This document shows positions 1 to 11,721 of a stretch of DNA of 64,000 nucleotides, piece after piece; within the stretch, counting starts at the first letter, position 1; each line of letters begins with the position of its first letter. Source of the DNA: Acheta domesticus (taxonomy: Eukaryota; Arthropoda; Insecta; Orthoptera; Gryllidae); assembly GCA_031308135.1 (NCBI GenBank), contig JAHLJT010000631.1:1651371-1715370 (forward strand), read 5' to 3'. The notes under the pieces are model-generated. The model did not search any database. It was not told the DNA's origin and was given only the letters and a program-made list of their open reading frames with translations. Both the position numbers and the translations under genes were made by a program.

Positions 1-689
1 GAATGCACGATAATGTATGAAGCTACGGGTATTACTTCAGAATCCGCCTAAAACGGATTGGATAGCACATAAGTGGTAGTTCAGAGTATCCGACGTCTAG
101 AATCGTGAAGGAAGTAGGCATTTCTACTGGGATGCAGTAGATACTCAGCGGTAGATACTCGAAACTCCTTCGAACTCTTAATCTAACTTAAGTTTGTCGA
201 TGCTGAATCGAATGGTGTTCTCTGTTTACATCACGTCTCTATTACATTCTTTCAGTCAATGCTTGTGTGTAAGTGGAGAAGAAAGCGGTGGGTCATTTTA
301 AATTACGAAACCAACAAATGACGCAACAACTAAGTGTAGGGAAAAAATAATTAATAGTAATATTTGTCAATGTCAGGAGATTACGAACTACGTGTTCTGA
401 CGTATACTTTCAAAACAACATTAGGCCTTATCAACACGTTACTTATTCGTTTTTTTTTTAGTTTCTTCTCTGCATACATGCTCTGCAAAGATCTAGAAGG
501 AGGTGATCTCATGCAAACAACAGTATCTCGTTATTCTGCTAATGCCACACTTGGAGGAAACTAGTAATAACTCTACTAATCTTACTCCCTGAACACTCTT
601 ATCCCGATCTCGCGGTTTACGCATGCGATTTTTGTACTCCCACATACTCGCCGTCCCACTTCGGTTTCACACTGGTTTGTGGGAAATGG
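1..689. other. Intergenic, no gene seen
   Basis: AT-leaning sequence with no open frame longer than about 66 codons and no recognisable protein or repeat. The last bases before 690 form one copy of the target-site duplication of the hAT-like element that follows. Confidence 0.5.
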
Positions 690-1477
690 CAGTGGCGTAG
701 CGTCAGGGGACGCTGAGATGCTGAGCATCCCCGTATATAAGAACCTTAAATACTGTATTGATAATCTTACAAGTGGTCTGTTGAGCGAAACACGTTTTGT
801 ATTAATTTTAAATTGATTTCCTATGATTGAATTCGGCGGGCTGTTGAAGCTGGCCTCTGATTGGTTGGAAGCTAAAATACTTCAGCGTCTGCCGCTAGAT
901 TGCGACGAGCAATGACGCATGCGCAGATGGCGAGGTCCCCCTCTCCCCTCTTCATCCCTGGCCCTGAGAAACTCGACTGCTTTACGCTAGCGTCCAGAGC
1001 GTCTACTGCGGAAAGAAGCTCGTTTGTGCACGAGAGCGCAGCACACTTCAGGCGTTCAGTAAATTATCTTTCTCTCTCTCTCACTCGGGAGTCCCCGCTT
1101 GGTCATGGGTACAAACTGTAGAAATAGTGCCTGACTACTATTTCTTAATTAATATCCAAGAAATTGTATTATCTCTTAAATAGATTACATATTATTTAAG
1201 TCTGCAATGTATAAATTAACAAATGGTCTTATTGCCATTCGCGTATAAGAATTAAAGCTGAGCCATTGTATAATTTGCTTTCAAGACATCGGCAGCCCTG
1301 ACTGCTGTGAGGATTTTGTGGGAAGCGCCTACACCGTCGTAAGCAATCGAGATCGTGGAAGTAGTCCCAGTGTATCTGCCTTGTGTTGCGTTCGACTGTT
1401 AGACGAAGTAGTTGATAGTGACATTTTGTGTGTTATTGTTGAGCATCCCCAAACGTGTGAGTCACGCTACGCCACTG
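690..1477. mobile_element. Non-autonomous hAT-like element (family H1), 788 bp
   Basis: The element begins CAGTGGCGTAGCGT and ends with the reverse complement of the same sequence. It is bracketed by a perfect 8-bp direct repeat, GGAAATGG, at 682-689 and 1478-1485. An 8-bp target duplication with a CAGTG-type terminal inverted repeat is the signature of the hAT superfamily. A second sub-terminal motif, GAGCATCCCC, occurs near both ends in the same orientation. The interior has no transposase frame (the longest is about 108 codons, unrecognised), so this is a MITE-like deletion derivative mobilised in trans. The perfect duplication suggests a fairly recent insertion. Confidence 0.85.
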
Positions 1478-1689
1478 GGAAATGGATAGGAAGAGAAGAG
1501 AATGGGAAGGTAAGATCACGTACGGTCCGTGACTTATTGCATACGCTGCTGCTACGGATTTCAGATCAGAAAAATCATGGAAATCATCGGAGTAGTCATT
1601 ATGTGAATGCGATTCCAGTACACGCAAAATCTCACCGATGTTGAACCCGCCAAACGAATTTCAGACACCAAGTCGGGATCGAACCCTAG

Positions 1690-1780
1690 TCGATCTGTAT
1701 AGCTAAAACGTGTGCCGACTCTGCGCCTCGTTCGCGTGTTCGAAACCCGCCGTGAGCATGGTTGTTTGTCCCTTCTCTTT
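1690..1780 (+). repeat. tRNA-headed SINE fragment
   Basis: It contains a Pol III B-box-like string (GTGTTCGAAACCC) followed by GAGCATGGTTGTTTGTCC, the same junction seen in the other SINE-A copies of this window. The body is cut short after about 40 bp. Just upstream, 1670-1685 carries a second B-box-like string on the opposite strand, so the area is a composite of SINE pieces. Confidence 0.5.
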
Positions 1781-1916
1781 CCCTAACGTAAGCTATCGCG
1801 GAGGGCCTTGTGAGTCTGCTGAACACAGACCGAGGAGCCCGCATCTGTGTCCGTGTCTAGTGTAAAGGTTAAAATGTGTCCCCGTGAGGGACATAGTGGT
1901 TCATTCGCGATCATAG

Positions 1917-2090
1917 TAGGCCATTCGCGACCACTATTGCATTCAACGTTATGGTTTGAGGATGAAACGATATGGTGATGATACGGGGTGAAAAGGACGA
2001 ACGCATATAACCATACCAGAGGCGAGACTCTAACCCGCGACCCTCGGTCCGAGATCACTACGGCACCACTGGCTTAGCGATCTCGCTAAG
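1917..2090 (-). repeat. SINE-A copy (tRNA-derived), minus strand
   Basis: Read on the minus strand it has a tRNA-like head (GTGCCGTAGTGATCTCGG, then a degraded B box GGGTTAGAGTC). The body ends with AACGTTGAATGCAATAGTGGTCGCGAATG. It matches the copies at 3153-3379 (+) and 44635-44815 (-) over the same order of blocks. The B box carries a C-to-A type change, so this copy is probably dead. Confidence 0.7.
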
Positions 2091-2160
2091 GATTCGACGG
2101 TGTGACGGTTAGCGTGCCGGACTGTCATACCCAAGTTCGCGGGTTCAAACCCGATCGAAG
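2085..2160 (+). repeat. tRNA-like SINE head
   Basis: It shows an A-box-like GTTAGCGTGCCGGA and a B box GGGTTCAAACCC with tRNA-like spacing, then a T/A-rich run. There is no aminoacyl-stem pairing good enough for a genuine tRNA, so I read it as a SINE head of a second tRNA type. Confidence 0.5.
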
Positions 2161-2169
2161 CTGTGGATT

Positions 2170-2430
2170 TTTAAAAAAAATCCTTCGTACGCCTTCCGCG
2201 GAGGGGAAGTAAAGCCGGCTGGCCCATGTTAGTAGATTTACTTGCATGTAAAAGATCCTCAAGCCTGAATGACGCCTCTGAGCTAAATTCAAAACGCCTG
2301 TTTCGTCGCCCGAGGTAATACCTTCTTTCTCCGCTAGGTGAAAGGAGCGTAGCGAAATTTGCGTGGTCAGACGGAAGAGCGGGCCTGATGGCCCGAGTCT
2401 CGCCACGTAAAATAAGGCATTAACTATAAC
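2170..2430 (+). repeat. Dispersed repeat D1
   Basis: A roughly 260-bp block containing GGGGAAGTAAAGCCGGC and GACGGAAGAGCGGGCCTGAT. Parts of it reappear reversed at 49975-50105 and 36490-36545, and as a short tail in the same orientation at 24655-24690 (CTCGCCACGTAAAATAA). No coding capacity or terminal repeats could be defined. It may be the 3' body of the SINE head just upstream. Confidence 0.55.
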
Positions 2431-2439
2431 TATAACTAT

Positions 2440-2720
2440 CTCGGCCACGGTCCCATTTATTTTGCTGAGCTCGTAACTCGAGGCGCCACCACCGACGCCT
2501 CCTGGCGTGATAATCGCCCGTCCCGTCCCGTCCCGGCGCGCGGTGGGGGGCGGCGGGTCGTTCATTGGAAGATGGAGGCGGTGGGCGTCGAGGTCGCGGC
2601 GAGGTGTGCAAGCGAGGACGGCGCCTCCAGAAACCTTAAGTATCCTCAATTGGCCGCTTCTTGCGGCTAGGTCATCGCCCGGCGGCGGCGAGCGGAGGAT
2701 TAACGGCCGTTGTGACGTAC
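2440..2720. other. GC-rich island
   Basis: A sharply GC- and CpG-rich patch in an AT-rich setting, with several G/C runs such as CGGCGGCGGCGAGCGG. Long open frames here are a by-product of GC content. Function unknown: possibly an unannotated promoter or a decayed GC-rich repeat. Confidence 0.4.
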
Positions 2721-2862
2721 ATCCCATCAAGGCCGCCTCGCTATTAGTTTCAGAGCTTCCGACTAGGCGCTTATTCAGCTTCCGCACGGTCAGACGTGAC
2801 GCGAATTTAATTAATAAACGTGCACTACGTAGGTGAATAAATGAAGCCACAGTTACTTCTTT

Positions 2863-2914
2863 CTTTCCCGTATACATTCGTGTATACGGAGTAATATACG
2901 TAAAACAGGGAAAG
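2863..2914. repeat. Short palindrome P1, copy 1
   Basis: An imperfect palindrome bounded by CTTTCCC and GGGAAAG and containing TATACGGAGTAATATACGTA. The same 20-mer occurs in reverse complement at 30675-30694 inside a similar palindrome. Confidence 0.6.
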
Positions 2915-3152
2915 TTATGTAATGCTGCGCCAGAAGCCGGCGATTTTTCGACACAAAACCTTGTTTTGTGGGGCCCGGATACACACCCCGATTAAGCCTG
3001 TTCTAATATGTAGTAAATTACACCCTCTAATACGTTATGTAGTCAACACCACTAGATCGTTCTCTGGGTTACAATGTCGGTAACATGGGACACGCTTCGG
3101 ACAAGTGTTTTTAAGAAGTATCTCAAACGCCTAGATCGTCGGACCCGTCGCC

Positions 3153-3379
3153 GAGATCTCTAAAGCAGTAGTGCCGTAGTGATCTTGGACCGCGGGGTCG
3201 CGGGTTTGAGTCCCGCCTCGAGCATAGTTGCATGTGTTTGTCCTTTCACCCCCATACCCCCTTTCACCCACCCCCTTTCACCCCCATCATCACCATATCG
3301 TTTCATCCTCATACCACAACGTTAAATCCAATAGTGGTCGCTAATGACCTAGTAGTTAATGCGACCTTAAATAACAAAA
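3153..3379 (+). repeat. SINE-A copy (tRNA-derived), plus strand
   Basis: Head: GCAGTAGTGCCGTAGTGATC and a B box GGGTTTGAGTCCC. The body runs to AACGTTAAATCCAATAGTGG and ends in TTAAATAACAAAAG. A C-rich insertion with repeated CTTTCACCC lies in the middle. It is the best + strand example of the family and shows the full order of head, spacer, conserved body and A-rich tail. Confidence 0.75.
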
Positions 3380-6300
3380 GAAAGTCCTAGATAGTACGAG
3401 TGTACGATGATGTAAACCCTGTAACGGCCGCCTCGCTTTTGTTTTACGACTCCCGGAAAGAGCGACTCTTGTTGAAGCTCAGAAGCGGTGCGATATTAAG
3501 TGATAAACAGTCAGACAGATCAGTAAACGAGAACATGGCTTCATTATTCTTTTATGACCTGACCTACATAAACAGGAACAATCATAAGCACGAATCAAGC
3601 CACAAATAAACGTTTGTAATATCTCAAATCCATAGATCTTTGCAACCAACCAATACATTCAATACTCGCGCACATCATTTACGCGAAGTTTTTGGTGAAT
3701 CATAGTCAAATGGCAGCCGTACTGAGTTATGACTTGTGTAGAATATTTGGAAGCGAAAGATAAATCTCTTCATTTTTTTTTTTACTTTCACAACGCTTGA
3801 TAAATGCATGATAGTATTGCTAATTGTGTAAAAACCAGGTTGCAGAAATTATTTGTTCTCTCGATACAAGCCATTGTTTATTTAGAATGAAATAAAGTTG
3901 CTGACACGTGGGGATAGTATCAATTGTAATCAGCGACAGTATCATCGACATCAACTCTCGAAATGTCTTTCTCCGTACCCGATGCTCTGGCAAGGGGCCA
4001 CATCGTGTTGTTCTTTCTTTCGTTCTCTTGCTCGCTTTCGCGCGCAACCGCCTACACCGCACAGTCACGCCGTTACAAAGAATCGACCTGCTACTTCCTT
4101 CGGGCACAATGCAGCACATTGCAAGCGTCCATGGAATCGCTTTGGTCTGCGATAACCCTACAACGGACAGTTGTACATTGAGATGTGCTGGTTCTTTCTT
4201 CTGGAACTGTAATTGAAGTTTCTGCGGCCTTATATTGCAGCGAATACATTGAGCACAGAAGTACTTGTCATTGTTTCGGCGCATTCGCAAGAGTCATTCA
4301 CAATACGTCATTCATTCCCAGATTACTTTTACAAAAATGCTTAATGCACCTTTTGTTTTGATTATTTACAAGTGTAGATCACTTGCCTGTAGTTACGTCT
4401 AAAATTTTCATTCAGAATTACCAGTAATAATGTAATAATAATAACAACATGAAATGTGTCTGCCCTTCTTTCTCAGTTTTCCGAGTAAATAATTACTTTC
4501 ATATATTAGGAACTCGTGCAAAAATCTCATCGTGGGTCTTGTCTCGTAAATGCTACCATGCTGAAGGAGAAAACAAAAATTATTTAGAAAATGGGAAAGC
4601 GTTACACTATTTTATCTCTCGGTTTATTAATTATTGATGGTAGAGATATTGTAGGTATTATTGACATTTTTATCAATTTTGAAATATGTCGACAAAAGAC
4701 CCTGATGTAAAGAATTTTAAATTCTAATTCGCCTCTAAAGAAATGAAATATTTTCTGGATTTTCATTTGAATTTTGAGTGGTAAAGAAACCAGCTTCACC
4801 TAATGGGTCAGGTCGCACAAAAACATGATTCTTTAGAAATAAAGATCACACATATTTCAAAATCGGTTCGTTGATATTTGATTTATTTTGCTCCCTGTCT
4901 ATATTTCATCCTAAAAAGCTGTAAAAAAGTTATATTTATTGTAGGCAGCCTTCAAAACCTTAATAAATTAGTAATGCAGACCGTAATTTAGAATTATTGC
5001 CACCAACGAACAGCTGACAGGCCGTTGCGTGTTTGTGAAAAGAGCCAGTGGGGTGTGACCGTGGACATGGGCAAAAGCAGAACGAGTTCGAACATCAGAA
5101 GAAGTGCGCGCCCCCGAATATCAACACCCTGGTGTTCTTGCGTGGCTGTTGAATCAGTGTGAAAGTTTCAAAACTGTAACTTTGCGACCACAGATAAAAA
5201 GTCAGCCACCTTCGCAGCACTTTCCAATTCGTTCTATATGCGAAATCGAGATCGAGGATAAAGAGGGTTTGTAGTGCGGAGATAACGTGCCAGTTCACTG
5301 GGCCCCGCGAATGGTTTAGGGATAAGAAACAAATGGCGCAGCAAGTTTGAGTCAGTGGTATTTTTTTCTGGGTGCGGAGTAAAACATTGCAAAGAAAATT
5401 AGATTTGTGTTTCGGTAATGTCCGTGAATGATCTTTTCATTATTTCGCCTATAGTGGAAAATCGAATTATACTAAAATCTGAAAGGTATTAGAACAAATG
5501 TGAAGACTTGAGCTACAAAACAAGATGCTTTGAATATTCCCGCTACTTAATAAGTTGTCCGTTGACAGATCATAACTGTTTGCATTATGACCTACAGAAT
5601 TATCTCTCCCTCGGCGCAGAAAATGCCTGCGACGAACGCTTATAAATGTAATCATCCAGGGAAGAATAAACTGATTACAATTGTTACATGCTTAGTACTC
5701 TACGACGCAAGTATTTTGCTAACAAAAAAACATATTCCAATCGGAACTAACTGAAGATCTTTCTTTTCGATCTCTTTAAAGATTTTCTCTAATGACTAAA
5801 ATTTTAATTTACCTGCCTTGATAAAATTTCCCTAAATGATGGGTTTACAAAATAACTGTGGCAGAATATTACTAAGGAAGTTTTGAAATGCATTGGACGA
5901 GAATGAGGAAAATAGCACTATCCTTTCAGTAAAGTGGTTAGTTGTTTTCGTCTAATGTCCCCATAGAAGTTGTTCACGTACTCACTATAAATCTTTCGCG
6001 CGTCCAAGGGTTACGCAAAGTACAGTTTGAGAACCCAGAGTGTTGGCCCTTTGACGAAATGACATTTATTTGTACCTTTTTTACCAGTCTGCAAATCACG
6101 GCGTCTTATTGGCAGTGTCATCATTTGTTTAAGAGAAAAGAGGAAATAGGATTTTTCTTTTCTGATATGAGATATTTAAAATGCGATTATTGAAATTGCA
6201 TTCCCACACCACAGTTTGGAATGAGGCTACATAATTTCTCGAAACAAAGCTGTCCCTCCAATTAAATATTTACTTTTAACTAGATACCGCGATTGTGGAA

Positions 6301-6632
6301 CTTATGAAACGCCTGACACTCTAGGCATTGTAGGAGGTAAATTACAATTGACTGCAAGCACTCAATAGTGTTGACCCACTTATGATATTAAAGTTAATTA
6401 TTTCTTTTTCATTTCAAGAAAGAGCCTGTATTTAAATAAAAATAGAATTACCAGTAATACATTAGAATTACCACTATTGCCATCTCATTTGTATTAAAGA
6501 AGAATATATTTATTTTATTTTTCCCAGAGATGGCACATTAAAACTCCGGAAAATGAAATTGCATCCCCAAATTACATTTGGGAGTGGCGTTACAAAAAAT
6601 TCGATAACTAGTCGTTCGTAAAATAGCAAGTC
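3380..6632. other. Intergenic, nothing recognised
   Basis: AT-rich sequence with only short open frames (up to 156 codons at 3820-4290 on the minus strand, with no recognisable domain and biased composition). No repeat family from elsewhere in the window is obvious here. Confidence 0.4.
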
Positions 6633-7139
6633 GTCCATAAAATACGTAACGCTAAAGGGGGTGTGGGGTTTTGAGGCAGCGTTGCCTGGGAGAAAGGGAT
6701 GCTAGTCTGGCAGGTATCACAGAATACAAAAAATGCAATGAGGAAGGATGATAAAGCAGTCACACAGCAATGTATAAATAAGAAAGAATTGATAGGGAAA
6801 ATAAATAAATAATATTATAAAGAAAGACTATCAAACAAAATTAATAAAACATACCACACTTATAAAATACAACAAAAATGAGAAACAGTATGCCTTCAGA
6901 ATAACTACTCGTAGAGACATCTAACAAAACATAATAGGGAGCAATAATAGATAATTTGACACATTTAGTAATTGTTCTGTGTTAATTCTAATGTTTCTTA
7001 AACGGAGAAGAAGAAAATTCCACAACTTTAGCACATATTTTTATCATTATTGGCCTTACAAACAAACGAAATCTCTTGCGTCATATGAACGTTTGCATTA
7101 GATGCGGATCGCTCAGTTTGCGAATATGGGTCACCATCC

Positions 7140-7280
7140 CGTGACAGGTTGTGGGGTGGGGCGGGGCTCACACACACGTCGCCTGCCGCCGCGCCGACAC
7201 AATGCGCCTTTCGCCGCCGGAGACGGTGGCGGCGCGGCGCGGCCGCCTCACCCACCTTCCGCTCAAGACGAGCGGCGGCT
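7140..7280. other. GC-rich island
   Basis: A short CpG-rich patch (GCCGCCGCGCCGACAC and similar) inside AT-rich sequence. It has no splice or start signals I would trust. Confidence 0.35.
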
Positions 7281-8794
7281 GTGCTTTCAAACTTTTATCT
7301 GTAATTTACTTTCAGAAGTGTACTTTTGGACTCTCTTTTCACTACTTTTAATATAAATTCAAATACCGTGATATGCCTTGCCACTGGAATATCAACTAAG
7401 TACTACAAGAAAGTATACATCCTAAAAATTTCCAAAAATAAATATTAAAAAAATACGAAAACCATTACCAATAATGGAGAGTAAATAAAAAGTTCATGAT
7501 CGTGCGGAATCATCGTGTTGTCACAAAATTGGACAGCGATTTCACAAATTTTGCGTTCATGCCACTACAAAACTTTCCTTAAATCCCAGTGGTTCGTTAC
7601 ATCTGACTCTGAAGTCATCGACATGAGCATCTCGTATTCATCGCTTTTTTGCATCAACGAACAGCCGCATTATAAACCTAATATAAAAGTGGGTGCAACA
7701 GTACAACACTCTAGAAACCGGTCTGAAGTGTTTTAAAAGTCCTCATTGCCACAATAATTTGTAGCTGTTTGAACGAAGCTGTTCTGGACCCATCCCATAA
7801 ATAAATTATAATCAATACAATTTGTGATTATGCTTATTGCGGAATTTCAATTTGTTTTCACATTATAAATACATACTTCCAATCTGCCCAGGGAATTGGA
7901 GAAGCTTGTACCTGATGACCACTTTCAGAGGCGAGAGGGATTACAAGTTACGCATGTTCGCCTTCATCCTCCCGCCGTAGTGCTTGCTTCGGAGCTCATG
8001 CATATCCCGCTGCCTCGCGGCGAACACTGACGGCGGCTCGGTCCGAGTTTTAGGACCTTTGAATCACTACACTTGCATTCTTAAAGGGTTACTCCTCGTC
8101 TGTAAATAGGGGTTACGTCGAAGGAAACCGAGAACTCTACTTAAATTTTCGAAACGCACATGCCAGGAGGAAAATTATTCAAAACTACGGGCTTAACCTT
8201 ACTCCCGGAGTCGACCGTGAGGATTATAGAAAAAATACGGTGACGTCATGGCGGTAAGTCTAGGGGTAGCCACTTTTTCATGGTCCAGGGTATACTACCA
8301 CATTCATGAATTATACCGTGACTTCACATGCATTGGAATAAGAAGAGTTTTCTCGTTGTGCTCCCGAGAAATATTTAGAGAGATGCTGGCAAAGGTGAAT
8401 AATTAACTAATATAATAATGAACGAGTGATTTCAAAATGTTAGTATCATATTGAATTTTTATAATTTCAGACTATCGTATATCAGGGTATCAGGCTAGGA
8501 AACTAAAAGTAATAATACGAAATTGCTGAATTAAACAGACGAAAGTAAATCGATAAAGCGTATTACATTCAGGATTCAGAAAATATTTTCTACAACGAGA
8601 AAATCTAAATTAATTGTTATAGATATCAAAATCAGTATTTATAATTACATTGCGTAAATAATGCATTACCTAATGATAGAATTATAAGAAATATATGTAA
8701 ATGACGCTGCAATTATTACAATCTCTAAATAGAATGTTTTCTTGCAGCAGTTATGGTATAACACCGTACACTTCGTGAACAATATCGACAAAAG

Positions 8795-8930
8795 ATTCTT
8801 CTTCTTCTTCTTCTGCACTTCATGAATTAGGTTTGAGCCTGTTCCGTCTTCACAAGTTTCACTTCCATCGTTTTTTTGGGTCTACCCACGTCTCTTCTTC
8901 AATGCGGATGATATATTAAAGCTAATTTAG
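8795..8930 (-). pseudogene. Non-LTR retrotransposon 3' end remnant
   Basis: On the minus strand, 8882-8863 allows a GRPKKRW-like reading after one base is removed. This string is typical of the C-terminal end of several LINE reverse transcriptases. It is followed by a short tail of GAA repeats (8795-8815). A related stretch, also minus strand, is near 36170-36260. The clade cannot be assigned from so short a piece. Confidence 0.35.
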
Positions 8931-9584
8931 GTAGTCTTGTGTAATACATCTTTTACGTTACGATGCGTTGCATAGGGTCGGGGGATATTAGTTAAGTGAT
9001 ACGTAACACTGTTTTTTTTACATTTTTTAACATTTTCTGAAATAATTTCTTTTTTGAGTCCTGTACTAAAACGTTAACTAATTAATTTGTTTCAGAAACA
9101 TAAATAAACTAAAATTATTAATTGTAAATTGCTTCAATAAATGGAAATATTTTTTGAACTTTTTTTAATCTAAGATTACGAAGAAAATATTTAAAACTGA
9201 TGTGAAGTATATTCTAGAATCTATTTAAATTGGCGCTCTAGACTCTCTGGCATCATCCACGATCAGCTCTTGCATCATCCACGATGGCGTGGGCATAGCT
9301 AGTGATCAACCATTTCTCGCCTAAGTGTTCTTCCTTCACTCACAACTCCAACTAATTTCTTCTTTTAATCATTAATTTTAATATACAACACAAATAAAAT
9401 AAATACAAATGATTTTACTGTGCTAAAAGTTCTTTTCACATCTTGCATTTACAAAGGGGAGGGTGTTGTCGCAAGCGTTACGTAATTAAGGGGGGGTTCA
9501 AGTGTTCGTTACGGGTGCGTTAAAGGGGGAGAGGGGGTATTGAAAATACTCCAAATTTACGTTACATAATTTATGGACGGTCCC

Positions 9585-10836
9585 TTATGAGTAAATGGAA
9601 GGCCACAATCAGCATATGTCTTTGTTGCTACACGTAAAACGTTCCAATACTTCCATCTTATCTGAGGAATCACGTGAAAAGCTGCTCGTTCCACTTTACC
9701 ATCCACATGGAGCTTGGCAAGGCAGTGATCGGAAACTATGGGCACGGTATTTTGTCGTTTCGCATTCCTCGTTCTTCATTCGATGCCCGGAGGCGAAATT
9801 TACTGCAGCCCGCCACCCCACCCCACCCCACCGTATCCAACCCCCCGCCGGCCACTGCCCTTTCACTTGGCCAGCAGGCCGTTTCTTCGTCTCTGTAAAC
9901 CGGGTTGACTGCCGTGTCATTCGAAATGACGAAAGGTACTTTATGGCAAATTCAGAGTTCACTACAGTATTTCTACAGGACAGCTCGTATGTTCAACGCT
10001 GGCATTCAACTGTGTTGCTTTCATTCATTTTATTTCAATTACAAGCCTTTTAATTTCGCTTTGCTTGCTTCAGTTCTGTAACTTACGCCTCGTAACCTTC
10101 ACTGATCTAGTTTCATGGTTGAAACTCAATGAATTAACTCGTAGGTAGAGATGAAGAAGAAACCTTTTGATATTTAATGCACAAGAATACCAGTACGTTA
10201 AAAAACATATGATGTTTTTTTTTAACTGGAATACAGTGAAATGGATATCAAAATTATGAAAGAGGAGACCACAGACCCGCTTGAAAAGAATAGCAAACAC
10301 TAGTGTGACTTCGACACAGAACTTTTAGTGAATTGAGCAAATCCTCCGCCGGTAATTCTCGAACTGATATTTTGTAAACAATTGAGATTCATTTACAAAT
10401 CATGCTCCTGTATGTACTTGACTAGTCTGGTCGCTTTTATTGGACCCCCAATGTTGTTGCGGTACCCCGCGATGTTCTCTCGTGGGACGTAGGATACATT
10501 AAGTGTACGAGGGAAATCTGATGCTCAATTTGCTCTTAACGTTTCACTACTTGGGAGCAATTTTTTTTATCAAGTTTTGCCCAATATCATCGCTACATAT
10601 ACTCATATAACACTCATACTTATTGTATAAGAGGTAGGTTAGGGAATCCGGAGCTCAAGGAAACGTAGACAGGTTGCCTATCTCTCGCATGCATCACACG
10701 CAGTTTGTGACTGCTTTTCGACGTTAAAGTAGATGAAAATAAACATACAAATCGTGAATTTTCGGGTGAGCACTTGGTAGTACGAGTCCGCTGCTATGGT
10801 GCTATTTTTCTAACTCTGCCTCTCAAGGCTTGTCTT
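9585..10836. other. Intergenic, nothing recognised
   Basis: No gene or repeat was recognised. A 152-codon frame at 9595-10053 has no recognisable domain and overlaps C-rich low-complexity sequence around 9810-9860. Confidence 0.4.
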
Positions 10837-10988
10837 CACGGCGAAATATGTCACGTTATTTCCCGTCTTTCTCAGTCGTGTCACTAGATATCGCATGATC
10901 GCGACTGTATCAAGCAGTGCTTGCGATCATGCGACATCTAGCGGCAAGACCGAGAAAGACGCGAGATGCCTTGTGATATTCCATCGTG
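10837..10988. mobile_element. Foldback element, 152 bp
   Basis: Two arms of about 70 bp are inverted copies of each other. CGTCTTTCTC and TAGATATCGCATGATCGC on the left pair with GCGATCATGCGACATCTA and GAGAAAGACG on the right. The loop is only a few bases. This is the form of a small foldback MITE. It lies 9 bp from the hAT MITE at 10998 and may mark an insertion hot spot. Confidence 0.6.
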
Positions 10989-10997
10989 CCCATAGGG

Positions 10998-11224
10998 TAG
11001 CGGTGTCAAGGTCTTCTACAGGGGGCAGTGGCACGCGTCGTGGCATCGTAGCATCATTCTCTGCTCAAGTAGCGTCGGGAAAGGAAACTATTAGTAACCC
11101 CGCCGTTTTACAATAGGGATGGTGTTGTCTCTGGTGGCGGGGTGACGAACTGCGTGGAGAGGCGATTCCGTCGTGGCACTCGTGCCACGGACTCCCGTTT
11201 GTGGCATCGACTTTGACAACAGTG
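10998..11224 (+). mobile_element. hAT-like MITE family H2, copy 1 (227 bp)
   Basis: The ends resemble CAGTGKTGTCAAGGTC in inverted orientation. The interior includes GTGGCATCGTAGCAT and CGTCGTGGCACTCGTGCCACG. A degraded 8-bp duplication is visible (CCATAGGG at 10990-10997, CCATGAGG at 11225-11232). The same family appears inverted at 22476-22718, with an almost intact duplication. Confidence 0.75.
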
Positions 11225-11277
11225 CCATGAGGGGCTTGAGAGGCAAAGTTATGAAAATCGCACTATAGTTTCTGCGT

Positions 11278-11387
11278 TTCGTCGGGGTGTCTGCGGGGGG
11301 AGGGGAGGGGAGGGGCGTGGTGCGAGGGGCGGCGGCCGCGGTTGCCCACGCGCCTCCGCCTCCGCGCGGCCGCAAGGTCGCCTGGCA

Positions 11388-11476
<89 letters not shown>

Positions 11477-11600
11477 CCACCCTGCTCTCCGCTCCGAGGG
11501 CGAACGGCCTTCCGCCGCAGCGCTGTTGCAAGGCGCGCCCCGCCACGCCCCCTCGCGGCCGCCACGCCGCCCAGTGACTCTCTCCGGGAGAGGTGGCTCC
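11278..11600. other. GC-rich island around CGG repeat
   Basis: An extremely GC- and CpG-rich 320 bp segment carrying the CGG microsatellite. Proline, alanine, glycine or arginine frames in all readings come from the repeat and are not genes. Confidence 0.5.
11388..11476. repeat. Pure (CGG)n microsatellite, about 29 units
   Basis: An uninterrupted 89-bp CGG/GCC trinucleotide run. It has no internal interruption, which is unusual because long CGG tracts are unstable and normally carry breaks. Confidence 0.95.
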
Positions 11601-11721
11601 TCAGTGCATCAACTGATGCCACTGCAGTGCCTCTGCCGGGAGGTCCGACGCTTCCACTCCAGACGGTGGCAGGAATTTCAACACTCGCTAGTTCGGTTTC
11701 AGTCGCTGTCTAGAAGAACTC

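Larger units (their letters stand above)
6633..9584. mobile_element. Possible DNA transposon bounded by GTCCATAAA ends
   Basis: At 6633 the sequence reads CGTCCATAAAATACGTAACG followed by a G-rich run. At 9560-9584 it ends with the reverse complement of GACCGTCCATAAATTATGT. GTCCATAAATTACGTAACG with adjacent G runs is a terminal motif often met in insect DNA transposons. A second inverted GCGTTACGTAATTA lies at 9477-9490. No transposase frame lies between, and no target-site duplication was convincing. The two ends may belong to one 2.95 kb element or to two unrelated remnants. Confidence 0.35.

Noticed and set aside
2125..2877. 250-codon minus-strand frame
   Set aside because: It spans a SINE head, dispersed repeat D1 and a GC-rich island, and has no family resemblance.
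3165..3235. Possible tRNA genes (also at 2085-2160, 44760-44815, 37140-37197, 39276-39366)
   Set aside because: A- and B-box sequences are present, but the acceptor and anticodon stems do not pair well and conserved SINE bodies follow, so these are SINE heads.
11091..11713. Poly-arginine, poly-proline, poly-alanine or poly-glycine frames
   Set aside because: Direct translations of the CGG microsatellite in all frames.
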